Part shown: positions 27,026 through 35,182 of the stretch, in pieces
Layout of the letters: each line of letters opens with the position of its first letter
Numbering within the stretch: the first letter of the stretch is position 1
The notes under the pieces: model-generated
Told to the model about the DNA's origin: nothing
Databases searched by the model: none
What the model saw: only the letters and a program-made list of their open reading frames with translations
From: Pseudomonas lini
GTDB lineage: Bacteria; Pseudomonadota; Gammaproteobacteria; Pseudomonadales; Pseudomonadaceae
NCBI RefSeq assembly: GCF_001042905.1
Contig: NZ_JYLB01000006.1
Coordinates: forward strand, 186,001-250,000
Length of the DNA: 64,000 nt
Direction: 5' to 3'
Made by a program: the position numbers and the translations under genes

Positions 27026-28108
27026 ATGGGACAGCGTACGCCTCTGTATGACCTTCATCTCGCCCTCGGCGCGAAGATGGTCGATTTTGGCGGTTGGGAT
27101 ATGCCTCTGCATTACGGCTCGCAGGTCGAGGAACACCATCAGGTGCGCCGCGATTGCGGGGTTTTCGATGTATCCCACATGACCGTGATCGATGTTGACG
27201 GCCCCCAGGCCAAGGCCTGGCTTCAGTATTTACTGGCCAATGACGTCGAACGCCTGCACAGCCCCGGCCGTGCCCTGTACAGCGCCATGCTCAACGAGCA
27301 GGGCGGCATCGTCGACGACATGATCGTCTACCGTCTCGAGGACGGTTATCGCCTGGTGGTCAACGCCTCCACCCGCAATCAGGATTTGGCCTGGATGCAG
27401 GCGCATCTCGGTGACTTCGAGGTGCAGCTCAACGAGCGCTCCGAGTTGGCGATGCTGGCCATTCAAGGGCCTCACGCCCGGCACAAGATTGCCGAACTGG
27501 TGACTCAGTCCCGTGGCACGCTGATTCAGCAGCTCAAATATTTCGAAGGTCAGACCGACGGTGACTGGTTCATCGCGCGCACCGGTTACACCGGTGAGGA
27601 TGGTCTGGAAATCGTGCTGCCGGCCGATCAGGCACCGGGCTTCTTCAACGATCTGGTGGGCGCGGGTATTTCCCCGATCGGCCTCGGCGCCCGCGATACC
27701 TTGCGTGTCGAAGCCGGCATGAACCTCTACGGTCAGGACATCCATCAAGAAGTTTCGCCATTGGCCTCCAACATGGCCTGGAGCATTGCCTGGGAACCGG
27801 CCACGCGCCAGTTCATCGGCCGCACTGCCCTGGAAGCCGAACAGGCCGATGGCGTGCAGCACAAATTGGTGGGTCTGGTCCTGGAAGAACGTGGAGTGTT
27901 ACGGGCGCATCAAGTGGTTCGCATCGCCGATGTTGGCGAAGGGGAGATCACCAGTGGTAGTTTCTCTCCTACGCTTAGCAAGTCGATTGCACTGGCGCGC
28001 GTGCCGGTGGCCACCGCCGACCGCGCTGAAGTGGAAATCCGTGGCAAGTGGTACCCGGTTCGAGTGGTCAAACCGACCTTCGTACGCCACGGCAAAACCT
28101 TGATCTAA
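27026..28108 (+). CDS. gcvT: glycine cleavage system T protein (aminomethyltransferase)
   Basis: 360 aa. Transfers the aminomethyl carbon from lipoyl-GcvH to tetrahydrofolate, releasing ammonia. Features: LYDLHLALGAKMVDFGGWDM at the start, VFDVSHM, the folate-site region RTGYTGEDGLEIVLP, and the C-terminal barrel GEITSGSFSPTLSKSIALA. AAGGAGA precedes the ATG. First gene of gcvT-gcvH-gcvP. Confidence 0.96.
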   Translation: MGQRTPLYDLHLALGAKMVDFGGWDMPLHYGSQVEEHHQVRRDCGVFDVSHMTVIDVDGPQAKAWLQYLLANDVERLHSPGRALYSAMLNEQGGIVDDMIVYRLEDGYRLVVNASTRNQDLAWMQAHLGDFEVQLNERSELAMLAIQGPHARHKIAELVTQSRGTLIQQLKYFEGQTDGDWFIARTGYTGEDGLEIVLPADQAPGFFNDLVGAGISPIGLGARDTLRVEAGMNLYGQDIHQEVSPLASNMAWSIAWEPATRQFIGRTALEAEQADGVQHKLVGLVLEERGVLRAHQVVRIADVGEGEITSGSFSPTLSKSIALARVPVATADRAEVEIRGKWYPVRVVKPTFVRHGKTLI

Positions 28109-28158
28109 CTTTTTTTGGCGGGCAATGACCGCTGACATTTTTCTTGAGGACACAGAAC

Positions 28159-28542
28159 ATGAGCGAAATCCCTGTCGACCTGCGTTTTGCCGAAAGTCAC
28201 GAATGGGCCCGTCTAGACCATGATGGCGGCGTGAAAGTGGGTATTTCAGACCATGCTCAGGAAGCCTTGGGTGACGTAGTGTTCGTTGAACTGCCGGAAA
28301 TCGGCAAAGTGTTCGCTGCCGGTGAGGCTGCGGGTGTAGTGGAATCGGTCAAGGCTGCGTCCGATATCTACTCGCCAGTCTCCGGCAAAGTCATTGCTGT
28401 CAATGAAGAATTGGCCAACAGCCCGGAACTGGTCAACAGCGCGCCTTATGACAGCTGGTTCTTCAAACTCGAGCCAAGCGATACCTCTGAACTGAACAAC
28501 CTGCTCGACCCGGTAGCCTACAAGGCTGCCATCGGCGAGTAA
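28159..28542 (+). CDS. gcvH: glycine cleavage system H protein
   Basis: 127 aa lipoyl carrier. Start chosen at MSEIPVDLRF (ATG 28159; GAGGA lies upstream). The lipoylated lysine is Lys65 in VVESVKAASDIYSPVSG. It shuttles the aminomethyl group between GcvP and GcvT. A REP doublet separates it from gcvP. Confidence 0.96.
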   Translation: MSEIPVDLRFAESHEWARLDHDGGVKVGISDHAQEALGDVVFVELPEIGKVFAAGEAAGVVESVKAASDIYSPVSGKVIAVNEELANSPELVNSAPYDSWFFKLEPSDTSELNNLLDPVAYKAAIGE

Positions 28543-28552
28543 TGCTCGCCCC

Positions 28553-28634
28553 GTAGGAGCTGCCGAAGGCTGCGATCTTTTGATCTTGTTTTAAGAATCA
28601 AAGTCAAAAGATCGCAGCCTTCGGCAGCTCCTAC
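28553..28634. repeat. REP doublet (type 1) inside the gcv gene cluster
   Basis: Inverted type 1 copies separated by ~26 bases, starting 10 bases after gcvH and about 105 bases before gcvP. Such a hairpin between genes of one pathway could alter mRNA stability or cause partial termination. Confidence 0.85.
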
Positions 28635-28738
28635 ATCGTTTACATACGACTCCTTCTTTAAGGCACTGTGACAGCGACTGCTATGCTGGTTTGACCGCAT
28701 TGCATCGACGCCGAGCGCCAGTCAAGAGAGAGCCCGTC

Positions 28739-31612
28739 ATGTCCCAGTTGCCGTCCTTGAGCCAGTTACGCGACCCTAATACTTTCCTGCGCCGCCACTT
28801 GGGCCCCGATGCCGCCGAGCAGCAGGCGATGCTCGACAGCCTTGGTCTTGGCAGCCGGGTCGAACTGATCGAGCAGACGGTGCCGCCTGGAATACGCCTC
28901 AACCGGCCACTGGACTTGCCGCCGGCCCTCGACGAAGAAGCCGCGCTGGCCAAGCTGCGGGGCTACGCCGAGCAGAACCAGGTCTGGACCAGCCTGATCG
29001 GCATGGGATACCACGGCACCCTCACGCCGGCCGTCATCCTGCGCAACGTGCTGGAAAATCCCGGTTGGTACACTGCCTATACGCCCTATCAACCAGAGAT
29101 CGCCCAAGGCCGGCTCGAAGCGTTGCTGAATTTCCAGCAGCTGACCATCGACCTGACCGGCCTGGAACTGGCCAACGCCTCACTGCTGGATGAAGCCACG
29201 GCGGCAGCCGAGGCCATGGCTCTGGCCAAACGTGTGGCCAAATCCAGAAGTAACCTGTTTTTCGTCGATGAGAATTGCCACTCGCAGACCATTTCCGTGG
29301 TGCGGACCCGGGCCGAAGGGTTCGGTTTCGAGCTGATCGTCGACGCTGTGGATAACTTGAAACAGCACCGGGTGTTCGGCGCGCTGCTGCAATATCCCGA
29401 CACCCATGGCGAAGTGCGCGATCTGCGTCCATTGATCGATCATCTGCATGCCCAGCAAGCCTTGGCCTGTGTGGCGACCGATCTGCTAAGCCTGCTGTTG
29501 CTGACCCCGCCGGGGGCGTTGGGTGCCGACGTGGTGTTCGGTTCGTCCCAGCGATTCGGCGTGCCCATGGGCTACGGCGGCCCGCACGCGGCGTTTTTTG
29601 CCAGTCGCGACGAATACAAGCGGGCGATTCCCGGGCGGATCATCGGCGTATCGAAAGATGCTCGCGGCAACGTCGCCCTGCGCATGGCCCTGCAAACCCG
29701 CGAGCAACATATCCGCCGGGAGAAGGCCAACTCGAACATTTGCACCGCTCAGGTGCTGCTGGCCAATATCGCCAGTTTCTACGCGGTCTACCACGGTCCA
29801 GAGGGGCTCAAACGAATTGCCCAACGCGTTCATCGGCTAACCTGCATCCTCGCTGCCGGCCTGGAGCGTCACGGCATTACGCGTCTCAACCAACACTTCT
29901 TCGACACCCTGACCCTGGAGGTCGGTGGCACTCAGACGGCGATCATTGAAAGTGCCCAGGCGGCGCAGATCAATTTGCGCATTCTCGGCCGTGGACAGCT
30001 CGGCCTCAGTCTCGACGAAACCTGTGACGAAACCACCGTGGCGAAGCTGTTCGATGTGTTTCTCGGTGCCGATCATGGGCTTAACGTCGATGACTTGGAC
30101 GCTGAAGCGCTGGCATCCGGCATTCCTGCCGGGTTGCAGCGCAGTACGCCTTATCTGCGTCATCCGGTGTTCAACGCTCATCACAGCGAAACCGAAATGC
30201 TGCGTTATCTCAAGCAGCTGGAAAACAAAGACCTGGCGCTCAACCAATCGATGATTCCGCTGGGCTCCTGCACCATGAAGCTCAACGCTACCAGCGAGAT
30301 GATCCCCATCACTTGGCCGCAGTTCGCCAACCTGCATCCGTTCGTGCCAAAAGAGCAGGTGGTGGGTTATTCCTTGATGATCGAGGAACTGGAGCGCTGG
30401 CTCTGCGCGATCACCGGTTTCGATGCGATCTGCATGCAACCCAACTCGGGTGCTCAGGGCGAATACGCCGGGTTGCTGGCGATTCGCAAATATCACGAGA
30501 GCCGCCACCAGGGCGCGCGGGATATCTGCCTGATCCCGTCCTCGGCCCACGGCACCAACCCGGCCTCGGCGCAAATGGCCGGGATGCGGGTGGTGATCGT
30601 CGAGTGCGACGAGGGGGGTAATGTCGATCTGAATGATCTGAAGGAAAAGGCCACGGAGGCGGGGGATAAACTCGCCTGCCTGATGGCGACCTATCCTTCG
30701 ACTCACGGGGTCTACGAGGAAGGTATCAGCGAGATCTGTGAAGTTATCCACAGCCACGGCGGTCAGGTGTACATGGATGGCGCCAACCTGAATGCGCAGG
30801 TTGGATTGGCACGGCCGGCCGACATCGGTGCCGACGTGTCGCACATGAACCTGCACAAAACCTTCTGCATTCCCCACGGCGGTGGCGGACCGGGGATGGG
30901 CCCGATCGGCGTTCGGGCACATCTGGCGCCATTCGTCGCCAATCACCCGGTGGTGCCGATCGACGGTCCGCTGCCGGAGAACGGCGCGGTGAGCGCGGCA
31001 CCTTGGGGCAGCGCAAGCATTCTGCCCATCAGCTGGATGTACATCGCCATGATGGGGCCGCAACTGGCGGATGCGAGCGAGGTGGCGATTCTCGCCGCGA
31101 ATTACCTGGCGCAGCATTTGGCCGGTGCGTTTCCAGTGCTCTACACCGGGCGCAACGAGCGAGTGGCCCACGAATGCATTCTCGACTTGCGACCGCTCAA
31201 GGCGCAGACCGGAATCAGTGAAGAGGACGTTGCCAAGCGCCTGATGGACTATGGCTTCCATGCGCCGACCATGTCGTTCCCGGTGCCGGGGACGTTGATG
31301 GTCGAACCGACCGAGAGTGAGTCGAAGGCGGAACTGGACCGTTTTATCGGCGCGATGCTGAGTATTCGCGCGGAAATCACCGAGGTGCAGAACGGCAACT
31401 GGCCGGCAGAGGACAACCCGCTGAAGCGTTCGCCGCATACCTTGGCTGACATCACCGGGGTTTGGGAGCGCCCGTACAGCATTGAGCAGGCGGTGACGCC
31501 GGATGCGCACACCAAGGCCCATAAGTACTGGCCGGTGGTGAACCGTGTGGACAATGTCTACGGTGACCGTAATCTGTTTTGCGCGTGTGTGCCGGTGGAC
31601 GAATACCGTTGA
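28739..31612 (+). CDS. gcvP: glycine dehydrogenase (decarboxylating), P protein
   Basis: 957 aa, full length for a fused two-half P protein. PLP lysine about Lys707 in MNLHKTFCIPHGGGGPG; N-terminal FLRRHLGPD and the C-terminal KYWPVVNRVDNVYGDRNLFC are characteristic. It decarboxylates glycine and loads the residue on GcvH. The ATG at 28739 has AGAGAG upstream; a frame open 16 codons further up has no support. Confidence 0.96.
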   Translation: MSQLPSLSQLRDPNTFLRRHLGPDAAEQQAMLDSLGLGSRVELIEQTVPPGIRLNRPLDLPPALDEEAALAKLRGYAEQNQVWTSLIGMGYHGTLTPAVILRNVLENPGWYTAYTPYQPEIAQGRLEALLNFQQLTIDLTGLELANASLLDEATAAAEAMALAKRVAKSRSNLFFVDENCHSQTISVVRTRAEGFGFELIVDAVDNLKQHRVFGALLQYPDTHGEVRDLRPLIDHLHAQQALACVATDLLSLLLLTPPGALGADVVFGSSQRFGVPMGYGGPHAAFFASRDEYKRAIPGRIIGVSKDARGNVALRMALQTREQHIRREKANSNICTAQVLLANIASFYAVYHGPEGLKRIAQRVHRLTCILAAGLERHGITRLNQHFFDTLTLEVGGTQTAIIESAQAAQINLRILGRGQLGLSLDETCDETTVAKLFDVFLGADHGLNVDDLDAEALASGIPAGLQRSTPYLRHPVFNAHHSETEMLRYLKQLENKDLALNQSMIPLGSCTMKLNATSEMIPITWPQFANLHPFVPKEQVVGYSLMIEELERWLCAITGFDAICMQPNSGAQGEYAGLLAIRKYHESRHQGARDICLIPSSAHGTNPASAQMAGMRVVIVECDEGGNVDLNDLKEKATEAGDKLACLMATYPSTHGVYEEGISEICEVIHSHGGQVYMDGANLNAQVGLARPADIGADVSHMNLHKTFCIPHGGGGPGMGPIGVRAHLAPFVANHPVVPIDGPLPENGAVSAAPWGSASILPISWMYIAMMGPQLADASEVAILAANYLAQHLAGAFPVLYTGRNERVAHECILDLRPLKAQTGISEEDVAKRLMDYGFHAPTMSFPVPGTLMVEPTESESKAELDRFIGAMLSIRAEITEVQNGNWPAEDNPLKRSPHTLADITGVWERPYSIEQAVTPDAHTKAHKYWPVVNRVDNVYGDRNLFCACVPVDEYR

Positions 31613-31623
31613 AGTACCAGGCC

Positions 31624-31701
31624 CTGTAGGAGCGAGGCTTGCCCGCGAAGGCGTCCTCAAGAATGCCAAAAGCTTCGCGGGCAAGCCTCGCTCCTACAGG
31701 G
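31624..31701. repeat. REP doublet (type 2)
   Basis: Inverted type 2 copies with a short ~26-base spacer, 12 bases after gcvP, in the convergent gap before the DUF2388 gene's terminator. Confidence 0.85.
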
Positions 31702-31714
31702 TTTTGCGTCAGGC

Positions 31715-31741
31715 AAAAAAATACCGCTCATGTGAGCGGCA
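31715..31741 (-). terminator. Terminator of the DUF2388 gene
   Basis: On the minus strand, GCCGCTCA-CA-TGAGCGGT is followed by seven T. It is 20 bases after the stop of the gene at 31761. Confidence 0.85.
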
Positions 31742-31760
31742 TTTTGTTGAGCAACGAACC

Positions 31761-32081
31761 TTATTTCGAGGCGATGGCATTCTTCGCCAGGATTGCGTTC
31801 GCCAGTTCCATGTCTGTGGCTTGCAGGCCAGGGTTATCGGCGCGGACCTTCTGCATCGCGGCTTCCAGGTACGGCCCGCGAATAGCGCCGTCACTGGCGA
31901 CAAAGCTGCCGGCGTCGTCCTGGGCGGCGACGACCAGCTTGTGATCCCTTGAGGTCAGGTAGGACGTACCGGTGGTGGCACCGGACGTAAGGACGTTACG
32001 CAAAAAGCTGTCATCAGCCATCGCCGAACCGACTTGAAGGGACAACACGGCGAAGGTAGCGACAGCAAGTTTGAGACGCAT
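31761..32081 (-). CDS. DUF2388 family exported protein
   Basis: 106 aa. Signal peptide MRLKLAVATFAVLSLQVGSA (cleavage near SAMA-DD), then a short mature domain with SGATTGTSYLTSRDHKLVVAAQDDAGSFVASDG, typical of a Pseudomonas family of unknown function. Some databases attach the name of a Holliday junction helicase subunit, which the signal peptide contradicts. The start at 32081 has GGAG upstream and gives the signal peptide; a start five codons earlier is possible. Confidence 0.82.
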   Translation of the reverse strand: MRLKLAVATFAVLSLQVGSAMADDSFLRNVLTSGATTGTSYLTSRDHKLVVAAQDDAGSFVASDGAIRGPYLEAAMQKVRADNPGLQATDMELANAILAKNAIASK

Positions 32082-32156
32082 AAAAGGTGACTCCACTGGG
32101 TTTTAACTGCGGGCTTTGATTGCCAATAACCCAATCGAGTTCCGTGACGTTAGTCG

Positions 32157-32234
32157 GCTCGCCGCAGGCTGCGATCTTTTGATTTTCGCTTTTAAAAACA
32201 AGATCAAAGGATCGCAGCCTGCGGCAGCTCCTAC
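32157..32234. repeat. REP doublet (type 1 variant)
   Basis: Inverted copies with GCCGCAGGCTGCGATC in place of GCCGAAGGCTGCGATC, the left copy shortened. Located between the DUF2388 gene and the GspE-like gene. Confidence 0.8.
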
Positions 32235-32245
32235 CGGTATCAGAC

Positions 32246-34030
32246 TTACTTCTGCTCACTCTGCGGTGTCACTCGCAACACCTCTTCGATCGTGGTCAAA
32301 CCCGCCGCCACTTTCTGCGCCCCCGATAAGCGCAAACTGCGCATGCCTTCCTTGAATGCCTGACGGCGGACCGCCAGCAAATCGGTATCAGGGTTGATCA
32401 GTGCTTTGATGCCGTCAGTCAGCTGCATGATTTCGTACACCCCGGCGCGGCCGCGATAGCCGGTTTCGCGGCATTCCAGGCAACCGATGGCGCGTTGTGC
32501 GTTGCCTGGTAGTGGCGCTTGCCAAGGCCTGGTCAGGGTTTGCCAGTCGTCCTCGCCCAAAGTTAATGGCGCCTTGCAATGCGGGCAGAGGGTCCGGACC
32601 AGACGCTGGGCCATGACACCGAGCACCGTGGCCTTGATCAGGTAATGCGGCACGCCGAGTTCCAGCAGGCGGCTGATGGCGCTCGGGGCGTCGTTGGTGT
32701 GTAACGTCGACAGCACCAAGTGGCCGGTGAGTGCGGCCTGAATAGCCATCTCGGCGGTTTCGAGGTCGCGGATCTCGCCGATCATGATGATGTCGGGGTC
32801 TTGGCGCATCAGCGCGCGCACGCCGGCGGCGAAGGTCAGGTCGATATTGTGCTGGACCTGCATCTGATTGAACGCCGGCTCGACCATTTCGATCGGGTCT
32901 TCAATGGTGCAGAGGTTGACCTCCGGCGTCGCCAGTTTCTTCAGGGTGGTGTACAGCGTGGTGGTCTTGCCTGAACCGGTCGGCCCGGTCACCAGAATGA
33001 TGCCATTGGGCTGGCGGGTCATGTCTTGCCAGCGACGCAGGTCATCGGCGGAAAAACCCAGCTGGTCGAAGTCCTTGAGCAGCACTTCCGGGTCGAAGAT
33101 CCGCATGACCATCTTCTCGCCGAACGCGGTGGGCAATGTCGACAACCGCAACTCGACTTCGCCGCCATCCGGGGTTTTGGTTTTGACTCGGCCGTCTTGG
33201 GGTTTGCGCTTTTCCGCGACGTTCATCCGCCCCAGGCTTTTCAGGCGGCTGACGATAGCCATGGTCACCTGCGGTGGGAATTGATAGACGTTGTGCAGCA
33301 CGCCGTCGATGCGAAAGCGCACCGTGCCTTGCTCGCGCCGGGGTTCGATGTGGATATCGCTGGCCCGTTGCTGGAACGCGTACTGGAACAGCCAATCGAC
33401 GATATTGACGATATGCGCGTCGTTGGCGTCCGGCTCCTGGTCGCTGGCGCCGAGGTTGAGCAACTGTTCGAAGTTGCCCAGGGTGCTTATTTGTTGATCA
33501 GCGTTGGTGGCGCCGGTGACCGATTTAGCCAGGCGGAAAAACTCTACGCTGAAGCGCTGGATGTCCACCGGGTTGGCCACCACGCGCTTGATCGGCAGCT
33601 TCAGCACGTGGGTCAGGTCGGCTTCCCAGCTGCTGACGAAGGGCTGGGCGCTGGCCACGGTGACGGCGTCGCGGTCGATGGACACCGCCAGAATCTTGTG
33701 GCGTTGGGCGAAGGCATAGGACATCAGCGGCGTAATGGCTGCGACGTTGATTTTCAGCGGGTCGATGCGCAAGTAAGGCTGACCGGCCTGCTGAGACAGC
33801 CAGAGCGTCAGGCTTTCCAGATCGAGGTGTTTGCCGGGACGGCTGAGGTCGTCCAGGTGTTGGCTGGCGATGAATTCCAGCGGGTGCTGCTGACCATTTA
33901 TGGCGTGACGGCGGCGGGCGTTGAGTGCGTGTTCGGCCGAATCCTGACTGATAAAGCCCTGGGCGACCAATTCACGCAGCAAATCATTGAGGTCCAGCCA
34001 GCGGTCCTGAGTGGCGAGTTGAACGGACAT
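32246..34030 (-). CDS. GspE/PulE/PilB-family secretion ATPase (orphan)
   Basis: 594 aa. N-terminal MshEN-type domain, central N2 domain (RASDIHIEPRR, the GspE signature), Walker A VTGPTGSGKTTTLY, Asp box CTIEDPIE, Walker B DPDIIMIGEIRD, His box LVLSTLHTND, and a C-terminal tetracysteine zinc module CPHC...CLEC. It powers type II secretion or type IV pilus-like assembly. No other secretion gene is nearby, so its partner complex is unknown. A similar lone ATPase occurs at the equivalent place in P. aeruginosa as I recall. Confidence 0.88.
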   Translation of the reverse strand: MSVQLATQDRWLDLNDLLRELVAQGFISQDSAEHALNARRRHAINGQQHPLEFIASQHLDDLSRPGKHLDLESLTLWLSQQAGQPYLRIDPLKINVAAITPLMSYAFAQRHKILAVSIDRDAVTVASAQPFVSSWEADLTHVLKLPIKRVVANPVDIQRFSVEFFRLAKSVTGATNADQQISTLGNFEQLLNLGASDQEPDANDAHIVNIVDWLFQYAFQQRASDIHIEPRREQGTVRFRIDGVLHNVYQFPPQVTMAIVSRLKSLGRMNVAEKRKPQDGRVKTKTPDGGEVELRLSTLPTAFGEKMVMRIFDPEVLLKDFDQLGFSADDLRRWQDMTRQPNGIILVTGPTGSGKTTTLYTTLKKLATPEVNLCTIEDPIEMVEPAFNQMQVQHNIDLTFAAGVRALMRQDPDIIMIGEIRDLETAEMAIQAALTGHLVLSTLHTNDAPSAISRLLELGVPHYLIKATVLGVMAQRLVRTLCPHCKAPLTLGEDDWQTLTRPWQAPLPGNAQRAIGCLECRETGYRGRAGVYEIMQLTDGIKALINPDTDLLAVRRQAFKEGMRSLRLSGAQKVAAGLTTIEEVLRVTPQSEQK

Positions 34031-34120
34031 GCGGGCTCCTTATGAACAACCGTTCGCAAAGGATAGCCGCGCACCCGCAGACCGTTGGGCCACTACCCGA
34101 CCAAGACATGTCGGGCTTTT

Positions 34121-34459
34121 TCAGCCAGCTGCCTGAACCGGCTCTCCCCACGCAGAATCAGCTGCTTGCAGGTTCACTGAGCAGACGCTGATCAGGTTAC
34201 GTAATTTTTCCGCGATCACTTGAGCACGGTGCCAGCTCAGGCCGTCCATGACGATGTCGATCGACAGCAGATCGTCCATACGCTGCACGTTGACCTGCTG
34301 CGGCGTCAGAAACTGCAAGGCGAACAAGTTGAGCGCCCGACACAGCAGATCCGGCTCGGCCTCGGCCAGTAATTGATAGTGAACGCGGCAGTGGGCGTTG
34401 CTGACGTTCCAGACATCGGCACGGGCGGGCGGGGTGTTCACGGCTTCTAAATGCGGCAT
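34121..34459 (-). CDS. small ACT-like protein of unknown function
   Basis: 112 aa from ATG 34459 with GGAG upstream (a frame open 17 codons further has no ribosome site). The pattern VHYQLLAEAEPDLLCRALNL, LTPQQVNVQRMDDLLSIDI, and AQVIAEKLRNLISVCSVNL has the beta-alpha-beta-beta-alpha-beta rhythm of an ACT or ACT-like domain, known for amino-acid sensing. Divergent from an Lrp regulator. The fold is inference from pattern only. Confidence 0.6.
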   Translation of the reverse strand: MPHLEAVNTPPARADVWNVSNAHCRVHYQLLAEAEPDLLCRALNLFALQFLTPQQVNVQRMDDLLSIDIVMDGLSWHRAQVIAEKLRNLISVCSVNLQAADSAWGEPVQAAG

Positions 34460-34586
34460 GGTCGGTCTCCAAAAATCACTGGAGGAATTTTTACATTCGG
34501 TGCGGGGCATTTCTTATCTATGATTGGGCTTATTGATCATTTATCGAATCGATCAATTCGATTTAGTACCCACTACAGGTTTTTCT

Positions 34587-35060
34587 ATGCACAGCGAGCT
34601 GGATGGCTACGACCGCAAGATTCTCGCGTTGCTGCAAGAGGACGCTTCGCTCTCCAGCGCGCAGATCGCCGAACAGGTGGGGCTCTCGCAGTCGCCGTGC
34701 TGGCGGCGAATTCAACGGATGAAAGAGGAGGGGATCATTCGCGGTCAGGTGACGTTGCTTGACCGGAAGAAAATCGGCCTTAACACGCAGATATTCGCCG
34801 AGATCAAACTCAACGCCCACGGACGCTCGAACTTCACTGAGTTCACCGAGGCTATTCGCGGCTTTCCCGAAGTGCTGGAGTGTTATGTGCTGATGGGGTC
34901 GGTGGATTTCTTGCTGCGGATCGTCACGGCGGACATCGAGGCTTATGAGCGCTTCTTCTTCGAGAAGCTGTCGATGGTGCCGGGGATTCAGGAGGTCAAC
35001 TCGATCGTGGCGTTGTCGGAAATCAAATCCACGACGAGTTTGCCGGTGTTGCGGGGGTAG
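34587..35060 (+). CDS. Lrp/AsnC family transcriptional regulator
   Basis: 157 aa. N-terminal winged HTH (LDGYDRKILALLQEDA, QIAEQVGLSQSPCWRRIQRM), linker, and C-terminal RAM domain (LECYVLMGSVDFLLRIVTADIEAYE). These octameric regulators respond to amino acids. The start at MHSELDGYDRK gives the standard length; the frame extends upstream but without family sequence. It probably controls the divergent ACT-like gene or itself; unproven. Confidence 0.9.
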   Translation: MHSELDGYDRKILALLQEDASLSSAQIAEQVGLSQSPCWRRIQRMKEEGIIRGQVTLLDRKKIGLNTQIFAEIKLNAHGRSNFTEFTEAIRGFPEVLECYVLMGSVDFLLRIVTADIEAYERFFFEKLSMVPGIQEVNSIVALSEIKSTTSLPVLRG

Positions 35061-35080
35061 AGATTTGCAGCGTTTGTGCG

Positions 35081-35180
35081 GGCCTCTTCGCGGGCAAGCC
35101 TCGCTCCTACAGGATCTGGGTCGAACCCAATTGGGCGGTCAACCAAATCCTGTAGGAGCGAGGCTTGCCCGCGATGGCGG
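35081..35180. repeat. REP doublet (type 2)
   Basis: Inverted type 2 copies around a ~35-base spacer, ending three bases from the stop codon of the CYTH/CHAD gene. The right copy ends GCGATGGC instead of GCGAAGGC. Confidence 0.85.
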
Positions 35181-35182
35181 TC

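Noticed and set aside
31761..32081. Holliday-junction helicase subunit name for the DUF2388 protein
   Set aside because: The protein is about 106 aa with a clear signal peptide and no helicase motif, so that database label is not credible.
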